DNA from: Alphaproteobacteria bacterium
GTDB taxonomy: Bacteria > Pseudomonadota > Alphaproteobacteria > JAJUGE01
Reading direction: 5' to 3'
DNA length: 62,500 bases
Assembly (NCBI GenBank): GCA_029268305.1
Contig: JAJUGE010000009.1
Location: 1-62,500, forward strand
Shown here: positions 1 to 9,549 of the stretch, piece by piece
Layout of the letters: each line of letters starts with the position of its first letter
How positions within the stretch are numbered: the stretch's first letter is position 1
Notes under the pieces: generated by a model
Seen by the model: only the letters and a program-made list of their open reading frames with translations
Database searches by the model: none
Told to the model about the DNA's origin: nothing
Position numbers and translations under genes: made by a program

Positions 1-3000
1 CCCGACGATGGGTGGCCAGACCGCGCTCAACGTAGCAATGGCGCTCGCCGACGACGGCACCCTCGACAAGTTCGGGGTGGAGTTGATCGGCGCCAAGCGC
101 GAGGCGATCGCCAAGGCGGAGGACCGCCTTCAGTTCCGCGATGCGATGAACGCCATCGGCATCGAGACGCCGAAGAGCGCAGTGGTCCAGACGATGGAGG
201 AAGCCCGCCAGGCGCTGCTCGAAGTCGGCCTGCCCGCGATCATCCGGCCCTCTTTCACGCTCGGCGGCACCGGCGGCGGCATCGCCTATAACCGAGACGA
301 GTTCGAGGCGATCGTGCGCAACGGCCTCGACGCCTCGCCAGTCAGCGAGGTGCTCGTAGAGGAATCCGTCCTCGGCTGGAAAGAGTTCGAGATGGAGGTC
401 GTCCGCGACCACGCGGACAACTGCATCATCATCTGCTCCATCGAGAACGTGGACCCGATGGGCATCCACACCGGCGACTCGATCACGGTCGCGCCGGCCA
501 TGACGCTCACGGACAAAGAATACCAGATCATGCGGGACGCCTCGATCGCGTGCCTGCGAGAGATCGGAGTCGATACCGGCGGCTCGAACGTGCAGTTCGC
601 GGTCGACCCCGCCACCGGCCGGCTGGTCATCATCGAGATGAACCCGAGAGTATCCCGCTCCTCGGCGCTCGCCTCGAAGGCGACCGGCTTCCCGATCGCG
701 AAGATCGCCGCGAAACTCGCCGTCGGTTATACGCTCGACGAGCTGCAGAACGACATTACCGGCGTCACCCCGGCATCGTTCGAGCCGACGATCGACTATG
801 TCGTCACCAAGATCCCGCGCTTCACCTTCGAGAAATTCGCGGGGACGGAGCCGCTCCTCACCACTTCGATGAAATCGGTCGGCGAGGCGATGGCGATGGG
901 GCGAAGCTTCGCGGAGTCGCTTCAGAAGGCGTTGCGCTCCATGGAGACCGGCCTGACCGGCCTCGACGAAGTTTCGCTCCCCGGCGTCGACCCGACCGCG
1001 CCGGAAGGTGTCGATCCTGAGGCCGTCATCGCCGCCCTGGCCCGCCCGGTGCCGGAGCGTATCCTGGTCGCCGCCCAGGCGTACAGGTACGGGCTCGACA
1101 CGGCCCAGATCCATTCCGCGTGCAAGATCGACCCCTGGTTCCTGGAGCAGATCCGGCACCTCGTGGAGGCCGAAGCCGACATTCGTAGAAGCGGCCTGCC
1201 GAACGATCCGCAGAGTTTGCACACGCTGAAACGCCTCGGCTTCTCCGATGCCCGGCTGGCGCTCCTTGGCGGGCTGCGTGAAAGCGAGGTCGCCGCACGC
1301 CGACGACGCCTCGGCGTCCGCCCCGTGTTCAAGCGGGTCGATACCTGCGCCGCCGAGTTCCCGTCACGCACTCCCTACATGTATTCGACCTACGAGGGCG
1401 ACGGCCTGGCTCCGGCGGAATGCGAATCCGACCCGTCGGAGCGCCGCAAGGTGATCATCCTCGGTGGCGGGCCAAACCGCATCGGTCAGGGTATCGAGTT
1501 CGACTATTGCTGCGTCCACGCCGTGCTCGCCCTGCGCGACGCCGGCTACGAGACCATCATGGTCAACTGCAATCCGGAAACCGTCTCGACCGATTACGAC
1601 ACCTCGGATCGCCTCTATTTCGAGCCGCTGACCGCCGAGGACGTCGTGGAGATCGCCGAGCAGGAGCGCTCGCGCGGTACGTTGGTGGGGGCGATCGTCC
1701 AGTTCGGCGGTCAGACGCCCCTCAAGCTCGCGGCCGCACTCGAGGCGGCCGAGATCCCGATCCTGGGCACCTCGCCGGACGCCATCGACCTCGCCGAGGA
1801 CCGCAACCGGTTCCAGGATCTCCTGACCCGGATCGGGCTTCGCCAACCGCAGAACGGCATCGCCACCTCCCTGGAGCAGGCCGAGCGGGTGGCGGAGCGG
1901 ATCGGCTATCCGGTCCTTCTCCGCCCGTCCTACGTGCTCGGCGGGCGGGCGATGGAGATCGTCCACGACCGGAAGTCGCTGGTCCGCTACATGACCGATG
2001 CGGTCAAGGTCTCGGGCGACAGCCCCGTGCTCGTCGATTCCTATTTGCGCGACGCCGTCGAGGTGGACGTCGACGCCATTGCCGACGGCAAGGATGTCCA
2101 CGTCGCCGGCATCATGGAGCATATCGAGCAGGCCGGCGTACATTCCGGAGATTCCGCCTGCACGCTGCCACCCTACTCCCTCGCCGCGACGACGATCGCG
2201 GAGATCGAGCGGCAGGCCGCGACGCTCGCGCGGGAACTCCGCGTCGTCGGGCTCATGAATGTGCAGTTCGCGGTGAAGCCGGAGAACGGCGCCGACTCGA
2301 TCTACATTCTCGAAGTCAATCCGCGCGCCAGCCGCACCGTTCCCTTCGTCGCAAAGGCGACCGGCGTGCCGATCGCGAAGATCGCCGCCCGCGTCATGGC
2401 AGGTGAACCGCTGGCTGCGTTCAAGCTCGCGCCGGCTCGGCTCGACCACATCGCGGTCAAGGAGGCCATCTTCCCGTTCGCCCGGTTCCCCGGAGTGGAC
2501 GTCCTGCTTGGACCGGAGATGAAATCCACCGGCGAGGTCATGGGCATCGACCAAAGCTTCGGCCACGCCTTCGCGAAGTCTCAGCTGGGCGTGGGTGCTC
2601 GCCTGCCCCTCACCGGCACGGTTTTCGTGTCAGTCCGCGACAGCGACAAGGCGAGCATAGTCGGCCCGGCCCGCAGGCTGGTGGAGTTGGGTCTGGAGAT
2701 CGTTGCGACGCGGGGCACGGCGAAGGCGCTCGAAGACGCGGGGCTGCCGGTGCGCGTGGTCAACAAGGTGCTGGAGGGTCGGCCGCACATCGTCGACGCC
2801 ATGAAGAACGGCGACATCAAGCTGGTCTTCAACACGACGGAAGGGACACAAGCGATCGCCGACAGCTACAGCCTCCGGCGCGCCGCCTTGACCGACCGGA
2901 TTCCCTACTACACGACGATCGCCGGGATGCGGGCGGTGGTGGAGGCGATCGCGGCGCTCGGCACCGGTCAGCTTGAAGTCAGGCCGTTGCAATCGTATTT

Positions 3001-3016
3001 TAAAGGGGGCTTCTGA
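1..3016 (+). CDS. carB: Carbamoyl-phosphate synthase large subunit, 3' part (5' end outside window)
   Basis: Makes carbamoyl phosphate from bicarbonate, ATP and ammonia supplied by CarA, for arginine and pyrimidine synthesis in the cytoplasm. About 1004 residues are present. The family is about 1075-1080 long, so roughly 75 N-terminal residues lie before base 1. The frame is open from base 2 (Pro-Thr-Met-Gly-Gly-Gln), and the ATG at base 8 is internal. Visible are the first ATP-grasp half ([23 protein letters not shown]), the central oligomerisation region, the second ATP-grasp half ([38 protein letters not shown]) and the C-terminal MGS-like allosteric domain ([22 protein letters not shown]). 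greA follows, as is common in alphaproteobacteria. An 11-bp hairpin terminator lies just downstream. Confidence 0.97.
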   Translation, partial: PTMGGQTALNVAMALADDGTLDKFGVELIGAKREAIAKAEDRLQFRDAMNAIGIETPKSAVVQTMEEARQALLEVGLPAIIRPSFTLGGTGGGIAYNRDEFEAIVRNGLDASPVSEVLVEESVLGWKEFEMEVVRDHADNCIIICSIENVDPMGIHTGDSITVAPAMTLTDKEYQIMRDASIACLREIGVDTGGSNVQFAVDPATGRLVIIEMNPRVSRSSALASKATGFPIAKIAAKLAVGYTLDELQNDITGVTPASFEPTIDYVVTKIPRFTFEKFAGTEPLLTTSMKSVGEAMAMGRSFAESLQKALRSMETGLTGLDEVSLPGVDPTAPEGVDPEAVIAALARPVPERILVAAQAYRYGLDTAQIHSACKIDPWFLEQIRHLVEAEADIRRSGLPNDPQSLHTLKRLGFSDARLALLGGLRESEVAARRRRLGVRPVFKRVDTCAAEFPSRTPYMYSTYEGDGLAPAECESDPSERRKVIILGGGPNRIGQGIEFDYCCVHAVLALRDAGYETIMVNCNPETVSTDYDTSDRLYFEPLTAEDVVEIAEQERSRGTLVGAIVQFGGQTPLKLAAALEAAEIPILGTSPDAIDLAEDRNRFQDLLTRIGLRQPQNGIATSLEQAERVAERIGYPVLLRPSYVLGGRAMEIVHDRKSLVRYMTDAVKVSGDSPVLVDSYLRDAVEVDVDAIADGKDVHVAGIMEHIEQAGVHSGDSACTLPPYSLAATTIAEIERQAATLARELRVVGLMNVQFAVKPENGADSIYILEVNPRASRTVPFVAKATGVPIAKIAARVMAGEPLAAFKLAPARLDHIAVKEAIFPFARFPGVDVLLGPEMKSTGEVMGIDQSFGHAFAKSQLGVGARLPLTGTVFVSVRDSDKASIVGPARRLVELGLEIVATRGTAKALEDAGLPVRVVNKVLEGRPHIVDAMKNGDIKLVFNTTEGTQAIADSYSLRRAALTDRIPYYTTIAGMRAVVEAIAALGTGQLEVRPLQSYFKGGF

Positions 3017-3067
3017 AGACCTTCGGCTCACGACCGTGTGGCCGAGGAACACTGCGGAAATGTGCGA

Positions 3068-3104
3068 GCCGTGGATCCTCCGGGTCCACGGCATTAGTTA
3101 ATTT
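3068..3104 (+). terminator. Rho-independent terminator after carB
   Basis: Inverted repeat with arms 3068-3078 and 3082-3092 (11 bp including one G-T pair, 3-base loop), followed by an A/T-rich run (attagttaattt). It lies between carB and greA, so greA probably has its own promoter or depends on read-through. Confidence 0.65.
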
Positions 3105-3122
3105 CGCCTTCGGAGTGGCGCG

Positions 3123-3596
3123 ATGGAAAAGGTTCCGATGACCCCTGGCGGTCTCACCCGTTTGCAGGAGGAGCTTCGTCGGCTCAAATCGGAGGAACGC
3201 CCGGCCGTGATCCGTGCAATCGCCGAGGCGCGGGCTCATGGCGACCTTTCCGAGAACGCAGAATATCACGCGGCCAAGGAGCGTCAGGCCTTCATCGAGG
3301 GCCGGGTAGCCGAGCTGGAAGACAAGATCAGCCGGGCCGAGGTGATCGACCCCGCTACCGTGTCGGGCGACACGGTGAAGTTCGGGGCGACGGTTAAGGT
3401 CGTCGACGAGGAGACCGACAACACCCTCACCTACACGATCGTCGGCACCGACGAGGCCGACATCTCAAAGGGCCTGCTCTCGGTCACCTCGCCGCTCGCG
3501 CGTGCGTTGATCGGCAAGGAGAAGGGCGAACAGGTCGAGGTGAACGCACCTTCCGGGCCGCGCTATTACGAGATCCTCTCGGTCGAGTACGACTGA
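3123..3596 (+). CDS. greA: Transcription elongation factor GreA
   Basis: Rescues backtracked RNA polymerase by stimulating cleavage of the nascent transcript. The length of 157 residues is typical. The N-terminal coiled-coil carries the GreA signature (MTPGG near residue 7; [16 protein letters not shown] near residues 40-55, with the acidic tip residues). The C-terminal FKBP-like domain has the usual [13 protein letters not shown] segment. The gene lies about 100 bp after carB behind a terminator hairpin, and ends 6 bp from the convergent Lrp-type gene. Confidence 0.97.
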   Translation: MEKVPMTPGGLTRLQEELRRLKSEERPAVIRAIAEARAHGDLSENAEYHAAKERQAFIEGRVAELEDKISRAEVIDPATVSGDTVKFGATVKVVDEETDNTLTYTIVGTDEADISKGLLSVTSPLARALIGKEKGEQVEVNAPSGPRYYEILSVEYD

Positions 3597-3602
3597 GCCG
3601 CC

Positions 3603-4091
3603 TCACTCCTCGTCGCCCTCATCGAGGTCGACGGGGACGCCGCACAAGACTTTGGCCGAGCGGATGACGGGGAACGTGGTCACCCGCGCGACATCGCGCG
3701 CGCCGGTCAGACGGGTGGTGATCGCGTTCTCGTGCGAGGTATTGTGCGCGACGATCTTCAGCAGGAAGTCGCCGCCGCCCCTCACCATATGGCACTCGCG
3801 CACTTCCGGCCATTCGGCGACCATCCGCTCGAAGGCGGCGAGGCGGTCGCCAGCCTGCGATTCGAGGCCGATAAGGGCGAAAAAAGTGACCTCGAAGCCG
3901 AGCTTCTCGGGGTCGAGTTCGGCGTGATAGCCGCGGATGAAGCCGCCTTCCTCGAGCGCGCGCACGCGCCGCAGGCAGGGCGGCGCCGAAATCTCCGCAT
4001 TTCGCGCGAGTTGCACATTCGTCATGCGCCCGTCCTCCTGCAGGTCGTGCAGGATTCTTCGATCGATCCGGTCTAGCTTGACCCGGGACAT
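3603..4091 (-). CDS. Lrp/AsnC family transcriptional regulator
   Basis: Feast/famine-type DNA-binding regulator, 162 residues. The N-terminal AsnC winged helix-turn-helix (LDRIDRRILHDLQEDGR, then SAPPCLRRVRALEEGGFI) is followed by an alpha/beta RAM effector domain. A longer frame opens upstream, but the start at 4091 fits family length and has an AAAGGAGG ribosome-binding site nine bases upstream. It is divergent from the ELM1-family gene with only 46 bp between starts, so it may regulate itself and that gene. The ligand is unknown; amino acids are usual for this family. Confidence 0.93.
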   Translation of the reverse strand: MSRVKLDRIDRRILHDLQEDGRMTNVQLARNAEISAPPCLRRVRALEEGGFIRGYHAELDPEKLGFEVTFFALIGLESQAGDRLAAFERMVAEWPEVRECHMVRGGGDFLLKIVAHNTSHENAITTRLTGARDVARVTTFPVIRSAKVLCGVPVDLDEGDEE

Positions 4092-4137
4092 CGGCAGCGG
4101 CCTCCTTTCGGTCGCATCGGGAGCATTGCATGAGAAG

Positions 4138-5232
4138 ATGACCCAGAGCGGGCGACATGAAAATGCCGATGCTGTCTGCGCTCCCGTCTGCTGGACGATC
4201 ACGGACGGAAAGCCGGGGATGGAAAACCAGTGCCTCGGCCTCGCCGAGGCGGTCGGCCTGCCCGTGGTGGTCAAGCGCATTGCTGTCCGCACGCCCTGGC
4301 GGTGTCTCCCGCCGCGCATGTGGCCGCTTCCGCTCAGAGCACCGGGGCCGCGAGGCGATCGGCTGGAGCCGCCCTGGCCCGAGCTGGTGATCGCCTCCGG
4401 CCGGCAGAGCGTCGCCCCGGCGGCCGCGATTCGAGCCGCCTCGGGCGGGCGGACCATCTGCGTTCAGATCCAGACGCCGCACGTCCATCCCCGGCGCTTC
4501 GATCTCGTCGTGGTTCCGCACCACGACAGCCTTCGCGGCGAGAACGTGATGCGCACGCGCGGCGCCTTGCATCGGGTCACCTCCGAGCGACTAGCCGAGG
4601 CGGCCGATCGCTTCGCACATCTTCTGGTTCACCTCCCCCGTCCGCTGGTGGCGGTGCTGATCGGAGGCTCGAATCGGGATTACCGCCTAGATCCGCGGGT
4701 CGCACACAGACTCGGCGAGCGATTGGCCGCCCTGGCCCGAACCTTCGGAACCGGCCTCGCCGTCACGACCTCGCGGCGAACCGGCTCGGCGAACGCTGCC
4801 GCCCTGCGCCACGGCATTGGCGCAACGGTGCCGCTCTACTTCTGGGATCAACTCGGCGAGAACCCCTATTTCGGGCTCCTCGCCCTCGCGGATGCCATCG
4901 TCGTCACCGCCGATTCCGTCTCGATGGTCTCCGAGGCCTGCTCCACGGGCAAGCCGGTCTACGTCGCGCCGCTCCCCGGCAGGTCCGCCAAGCTGGATAG
5001 GTTTCACGCAAGCCTGCGAGCGGCAGGCATGACGCGGCCGTTCGACGGCAGTCTCGACCGGTGGTGCTATCGGCCCCTCGACGACACGACCCGTGTCGCC
5101 ACAATGGTTAGAGAGCTCCTCGAACGGCGACGGGCCGGTAGCCTCAGTAGCCTTTCCCCGGCACCGCCTCGTGCAGAGGCGGCACCCGCGGGTCTCGCTG
5201 ACGCTCGGCGTAATAGTCGATCGCCGGACTGA
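4138..5232 (+). CDS. ELM1/GtrOC1 family protein (DUF1022)
   Basis: A 364-residue protein with the family signature near the N-terminus (TDGKPGMENQCLGLAEA). Further blocks are GGSNRDYRLDP, a TTSRRTG segment and a C-terminal ADAIVVTADSVSMVSEA block that resembles a GT-B glycosyltransferase nucleotide-sugar site. Relatives are annotated mitochondrial fission ELM1 family because of a plant homologue; the bacterial role is unproven. I chose ATG 4138, because the longer frame reads back into the divergent regulator. The last 30 or so residues are low-complexity and overlap the convergent DUF1028 gene by 89 bp, so the C-terminus may not be conserved. Confidence 0.85.
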   Translation: MTQSGRHENADAVCAPVCWTITDGKPGMENQCLGLAEAVGLPVVVKRIAVRTPWRCLPPRMWPLPLRAPGPRGDRLEPPWPELVIASGRQSVAPAAAIRAASGGRTICVQIQTPHVHPRRFDLVVVPHHDSLRGENVMRTRGALHRVTSERLAEAADRFAHLLVHLPRPLVAVLIGGSNRDYRLDPRVAHRLGERLAALARTFGTGLAVTTSRRTGSANAAALRHGIGATVPLYFWDQLGENPYFGLLALADAIVVTADSVSMVSEACSTGKPVYVAPLPGRSAKLDRFHASLRAAGMTRPFDGSLDRWCYRPLDDTTRVATMVRELLERRRAGSLSSLSPAPPRAEAAPAGLADARRNSRSPD

Positions 5233-5824
5233 AGGCGTCGAACACGCGCCGCAACTCCCCGACCGGCTCGTCGTGCACGTCGACGCGAAGGTCCACCTTC
5301 GGGAAGAAGTCGTCGCCGTACACCACCAGCGCGGCGGAATTCTGCCCGCCGTGCTGCCCTCCGGCATCGCGCCCTGCCTCGATCGCCCGCATCAGCCGCT
5401 CCTCGAACGGCGCGCCGGCAGCCGCCTCGTATCCGGTCTCGATCGCTTCGAGGATATGCTCCCCGATCAAGACGTTGCCGAGCGCGATGAAGTTGTCGCG
5501 CACATGATGTCCGGCCCAGTCACGGTTCATCTTGCCGGTGCGAGCGGCGGCGAAGCCGCTGTCGTCGATCACCCCGAGCTGCCGGTACTCGGCATGAGGG
5601 TCGCCCCGCACCAGCTCGTCGATCACGGCCGGCGCGCGGTAGCCGAGCCGCAGCAGTCGAATGGCCATGTGTCCGAGACGCGGGTCGGCGATCGCCATGA
5701 TCGCTACCGCGCCGAGGCGCGCGCGCACGTGCGGAACGCGCGCGCCCACGGCGAGGGAGCGGGTCGCGGTGGCGATGCCGAGCTGCCGTGTCTCGGGACA
5801 GCGAGCAATCGCGGTGAAGGTCAT
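5144..5824 (-). CDS. DUF1028 domain protein (Ntn-hydrolase-like)
   Basis: 226 residues matching the DUF1028 family over its whole length. It has an N-terminal MTFTAIARCPETRQLGIATATRSLAVGA block, then MAIADPRLG, GVIDDSGFAAARTG, GNVLIG and a central AGRDAGGQHGGQNSAALVV block. The family has an Ntn-hydrolase-like fold and unknown chemistry, and often sits beside peptidases and amidohydrolases. Here it lies 12 bp downstream of an amidohydrolase on the same strand, so the two are probably co-transcribed and act on the same amide or peptide substrate (inference). Confidence 0.9.
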   Translation of the reverse strand: MTFTAIARCPETRQLGIATATRSLAVGARVPHVRARLGAVAIMAIADPRLGHMAIRLLRLGYRAPAVIDELVRGDPHAEYRQLGVIDDSGFAAARTGKMNRDWAGHHVRDNFIALGNVLIGEHILEAIETGYEAAAGAPFEERLMRAIEAGRDAGGQHGGQNSAALVVYGDDFFPKVDLRVDVHDEPVGELRRVFDAFSPAIDYYAERQRDPRVPPLHEAVPGKGY

Positions 5825-5836
5825 CGTTCACGCCCC

Positions 5837-7552
5837 CTAGCGACCGGCCCGAACCAGACGCCCGGGCAGCGCCCCGGTGTGCTCGCCGCGCTCCCAGGTC
5901 GGCACGCCGCCGACGATCGTCATCTGATAGCCCTCGACCCGCTGCACGAGCCGTCGACCGCCGGCGGGCAGATCCTGAACGACCTCCGGGACGTGCAGGC
6001 GCAGCCCATCGAAATCGATGATGTTCACGTCCGCCCTCAGGCCGGGCTGCAATCGACCGCGGTCGTGGAAGCCGAAGAACTGCGCAGTGTCGTTCGTCTG
6101 CTGCTTGACGAGCAACGGCAGCGGCAGCTTCGGTCCGCGTGTGCGGTCCCGGCCCCAATGTGTCAGCATGTAGCTGGGCACGCTCGCGTCGATGATCGAG
6201 CCGTAGTGCGCGCCGCCGTCGCTGAGGCCCAGCAATGTGGCCGGGTCGAGCAGCATCTCCCGGATCGGCTCGAAGTCGCCGACTACGTAGTTGGTGACAG
6301 GGAAGAACATGAATCGATCGAGGCCGCCGACGATGTAGTCGTAGGCGACCTCGTCGGGGGTGCGGCCCTCGCGTGCCGCGATCGCCTCGACGCTGTTTTC
6401 GGCGATCGGCTCGTAGTCGAGTGGCTCGCCCATGATGAACATCTTGTCCCAGCGCGTGGCGATCGCACGGGTGAACTGCGGCAGACGCTCTACCTTATCG
6501 GCTGAAGGCTTCTCGTCGAGGATCCTGGCCCGAAGCTCCGGGTCGCGCAGCTGCGCCAGCCGTTCCTCCGGAGCCAGTCTCTCCAGGGCTGCATAGCTCG
6601 GGCGGATCGAGAACGGGTTGAGCGAACTCGCCACGCCGAGGATCACGCCGACTGGGCGCCCCGCGATCTGTGCCGTGACATTGGCTCCCTGCCTGCGCGC
6701 TTCGTGCACACCCGCCATCAGACGCTTCCAGCGCGTCGGATCCGTCGGCCGGTCGGTGAGCAAGAACCAAACGGGACGGCCGGTCTCGCGCGCGAGCCGC
6801 GTCACCCAGTCGAGCTCGAGCGTCTCGTCATCGAAGTCGCTGTTCATGCCGAAAGCGCCCGTGCCGGTCGCCGCCAGCGCTCCGCCGATACCGAGGAGCT
6901 CGGCGACTTCGGCATTGCGGGCCGGCACCATCTCGCCCGCGGTAGTCTTGTGGGAGTCGGTCCGCGAGGTCGTGAAGCCAAAGGCGCCGGCGCGGAGCCC
7001 CTCCTCCGCCAACCGCCGCATCTCGGCGATGTCTTCGGGGGTGGCCGGCTCGCGCCGGACCGCCCGTTCGCCCATGACGTACACGCGTAACGGATGGTGC
7101 GGCACTTGGGCCGCGATATCGATCGCACGCGGCTGGCGCTCCAGTGCGTCGAGAAACTCGGGGAAGGTTTCCCAGTCCCACTTCAACCCTTCGGTGAGGG
7201 TGATGCCGGGAATGTCCTCGACTCCTTCCATGAGGTCGATCACCGCTTCCCGGTCCTTCGGCCGTACCGGCGCGAAACCGACGCCGCAATTGCCGAAAAG
7301 GACCGTAGTCACGCCATGCCAGGAGGACGGCGCCAGCAGCGGATCCCAGGTGGCCTGCCCGTCATAGTGGGTGTGCACGTCGACCCACCCCGGCGTGACC
7401 ATTCCGCCGGACGCATCGACGTCGCGGCGAGCAGGGCCTGCCTTGCCGCCGACCGAGGTGATCTTGCCCCCGTCGATGGCGACGTCGCCCGTGAACGGTT
7501 CGGTGCCGGTTCCATCGAAGATGCTGCCGCCACGGATAACGATGTCGTGCAT
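5837..7552 (-). CDS. Amidohydrolase 3 / N-acyl-D-amino-acid deacylase-like protein (copy A)
   Basis: A 571-residue metal-dependent amidohydrolase. It starts with the usual beta-strand composite domain ([16 protein letters not shown]), then the metal-binding [15 protein letters not shown] motif, and ends with the family's [13 protein letters not shown] block. Cleavage of an N-acyl amino acid, hydantoin-like or other cyclic amide is the family chemistry; the substrate is not readable from sequence. It is the same length as the next gene upstream (7687-9402) and similar throughout, so the two are a tandem duplication. It is probably co-transcribed with the DUF1028 gene. Confidence 0.92.
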   Translation of the reverse strand: MHDIVIRGGSIFDGTGTEPFTGDVAIDGGKITSVGGKAGPARRDVDASGGMVTPGWVDVHTHYDGQATWDPLLAPSSWHGVTTVLFGNCGVGFAPVRPKDREAVIDLMEGVEDIPGITLTEGLKWDWETFPEFLDALERQPRAIDIAAQVPHHPLRVYVMGERAVRREPATPEDIAEMRRLAEEGLRAGAFGFTTSRTDSHKTTAGEMVPARNAEVAELLGIGGALAATGTGAFGMNSDFDDETLELDWVTRLARETGRPVWFLLTDRPTDPTRWKRLMAGVHEARRQGANVTAQIAGRPVGVILGVASSLNPFSIRPSYAALERLAPEERLAQLRDPELRARILDEKPSADKVERLPQFTRAIATRWDKMFIMGEPLDYEPIAENSVEAIAAREGRTPDEVAYDYIVGGLDRFMFFPVTNYVVGDFEPIREMLLDPATLLGLSDGGAHYGSIIDASVPSYMLTHWGRDRTRGPKLPLPLLVKQQTNDTAQFFGFHDRGRLQPGLRADVNIIDFDGLRLHVPEVVQDLPAGGRRLVQRVEGYQMTIVGGVPTWERGEHTGALPGRLVRAGR

Positions 7553-7588
7553 GGTCTTCTCCCGGTGGTGGAGGTCCTGCCTGCCTCC

Positions 7589-7676
7589 GTCCTTGCGAGC
7601 CGCAGGTGAAGCAATCCCGCCGCCGGAAATCGCGGTCCATCGGGACTGCTTCGTCGGCTACGCCCATCGGCAATAA
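7589..7676. repeat. Degenerate intergenic palindromic element
   Basis: Half-sites ccttgcgagc...tgaagcaatcc and ggactgcttcgtcggct face each other between the two amidohydrolase copies. They resemble the alphaproteobacterial intergenic palindromes of the form GTCATTGCGAGC...GAAGCAATCC / GGATTGCTTCGTCG. The copy is imperfect and probably decayed. Confidence 0.5.
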
Positions 7677-7686
7677 GGGCGGTGGG

Positions 7687-9402
7687 TCACCGCCCGGCGC
7701 GCACCAGACGGCCGGGGAGCCTCCCGGTGTGCTCGCCGCGGTCGAACGTCTGCGTGCCGGCGACGAAGGTCGCCTCGTAGCCGTCGACCCGTTGGATCAG
7801 CCGGCGCCCGCCCGCGGGAAGGTCATCGACGATCTCCGGCATCCGAAGACGCAGATTCTCGAACGAGATGAGGTTCACGTCCGCGCGGAGGCCGGGCTGC
7901 AGGCGGCCCCGATCTTTCAGGCCGAAGAAGCTCGCGGTGTCGTTGGTCTGGCGCTTGACCAGCATCTCCAGCGGCAGGCCAGGCCCGCGGGTGCGGTCGC
8001 GGCCCCAGTGCGTCAGCATGTAGCTCGGCACGCTGGCATCGACGATCGAGCCGCAGTGGGCGCCGCCGTCACTGAGGCCGATCAGGGTGGCGGAATCGCA
8101 CAGCATCTCCCGGATCGGCTCGTGGCTACCCGCCGAATAGTTCGTAACCGGGAAGAACAGGAAGCGGTCGAGCCCTTCGGTCAGATAGTCGTAGGCGACC
8201 TCGTCCGGTGTGCGGTTGCCGCGTGCAGCGATGGCGGCAATGCTCTGGCTCTCCTCCGGCTCGTAGTCGAGCGGATCGCCCATGATGAACATCTTGTGCC
8301 AGCTCGTGGTGATGAGCTGGCGGAACTGCGACAGCTTCGCGAGCCGTTGCGGCGACGGCGGAGCGGACAGGATCGCGCGCCGGACTTCCGGGTCGCGCAG
8401 CCGCGCGATGCGCTGGTCGACCGGTAGCCTCTCGATCTCGTCATAGGCATCGCGCACCGAGAACGGGTTGAGCGAGGTGCCGACGCCGAGGATGACGCCG
8501 ACGGGGCGGCCGGCTACCTGCGCCGTGACGTTGGCGCCGGCGGCGCGGGCCGCGTGGACGCCCTTGAGCAGACGGCGCCAGCGATCGGGGTCGGTCGGAC
8601 GGTCGGTCATCAGGAACCAGACCGGCCGGCCGGTCTCGATCGAGAGTCGCGTCGCCCAGTCGAGCTCGGTGTCCTCATGCTCGAAGTCGCTGTTCATGCC
8701 GAAGGCGCCGATGCCCGTCGCGCCGAGGGCGCCGCCGATGCCGACCAGCTCGTCGATCTCGGCGAAGCGGCCGGGTACCATCTCGCCCGAAGGGGTCTTG
8801 TGCGAGTTGGTACGCGACGTGGTGAAGCCGAAGGCGCCGGCCAGCAGCGATTCCTCCGTCAGGCGGCGCATCTCGGCGACATCCTCGGCGGTAGCGGCCT
8901 CACGGCGGATCGCCCGTTCGCCCATCACGTAGACGCGGAGCGGGTGGTGCGGGATCTGGGCGCCGATGTCGATGGCGCGCGGCTGACGCTCCAGGGCGTC
9001 GAGATATTCGGGGAAGCTCTCCCAGTCCCACTTCAGGCCTTCGGTGAGCGTGATGCCGGGGATGTCCTCCACCCCTTCCATCAGTTCGATCACCGCCTCG
9101 CGATCCTGGCGGCGGACGGGAGCGAAGCCGACGCCGCAATTGCCGAACAGCACGGTGGTGACGCCATGCCATGAGGACGGCGTGATCAGCGGATCCCAGG
9201 TTGCCTGACCGTCATAGTGGGTGTGCACGTCGACCCAGCCGGGCGTTACCAGCAATCCGTCGGCATCGATCTCCCGGCGTCCGGGTCCCGCCTTGCCGCC
9301 GACCGAGACGATCTTCTCGCCGTCGATGGCCACGTCGCCGGTGAATGCCGCGCTTCCGGTGCCGTCCAGGATCTTGCCGCCGCGGATGACGATGTCGTGC
9401 AT
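7687..9402 (-). CDS. Amidohydrolase 3 / N-acyl-D-amino-acid deacylase-like protein (copy B)
   Basis: A 571-residue paralogue of the gene at 5837-7552, sharing the start ([16 protein letters not shown]), the [15 protein letters not shown] metal motif, [13 protein letters not shown] and the C-terminal [15 protein letters not shown] block. The frame is open far upstream to 11412 across the divergent gamma-glutamyltransferase, but that extension is a shadow. The ATG at 9402 has a GAGGAAG ribosome-binding site and matches the start of copy A. Two retained full-length copies suggest diverged substrates, or dosage. It is divergent from the gamma-glutamyltransferase, from which a 147-bp control region separates it. 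Confidence 0.92.
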   Translation of the reverse strand: MHDIVIRGGKILDGTGSAAFTGDVAIDGEKIVSVGGKAGPGRREIDADGLLVTPGWVDVHTHYDGQATWDPLITPSSWHGVTTVLFGNCGVGFAPVRRQDREAVIELMEGVEDIPGITLTEGLKWDWESFPEYLDALERQPRAIDIGAQIPHHPLRVYVMGERAIRREAATAEDVAEMRRLTEESLLAGAFGFTTSRTNSHKTPSGEMVPGRFAEIDELVGIGGALGATGIGAFGMNSDFEHEDTELDWATRLSIETGRPVWFLMTDRPTDPDRWRRLLKGVHAARAAGANVTAQVAGRPVGVILGVGTSLNPFSVRDAYDEIERLPVDQRIARLRDPEVRRAILSAPPSPQRLAKLSQFRQLITTSWHKMFIMGDPLDYEPEESQSIAAIAARGNRTPDEVAYDYLTEGLDRFLFFPVTNYSAGSHEPIREMLCDSATLIGLSDGGAHCGSIVDASVPSYMLTHWGRDRTRGPGLPLEMLVKRQTNDTASFFGLKDRGRLQPGLRADVNLISFENLRLRMPEIVDDLPAGGRRLIQRVDGYEATFVAGTQTFDRGEHTGRLPGRLVRAGR

Positions 9403-9502
9403 GATCGCTTCCTCACCTTGTTGGCGCACCACTTCGGGTCGCATGACGAAAACGATAGAGCATGACTGCGCTGCACCGAACAGAAAAGAAGTCCAGAGCG
9501 CA

Positions 9503-9517
9503 TCTCGTCGCACGAGA
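9503..9517. promoter_or_regulatory. Short inverted repeat in the amidohydrolase / gamma-glutamyltransferase control region
   Basis: TCTCGT-cgc-ACGAGA, 6-bp arms and a 3-base centre, lies between two divergent catabolic genes. It could be an operator; the short arms make chance possible. Confidence 0.25.
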
Positions 9518-9549
9518 GACGTTTCCCTAAGCCGCCGTGAGGAGGCACT

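Noticed and set aside
1364..2566. A 400-residue minus-strand frame inside carB
   Set aside because: Antisense shadow caused by high GC; its composition is arginine/aspartate-rich and no domain is recognisable.
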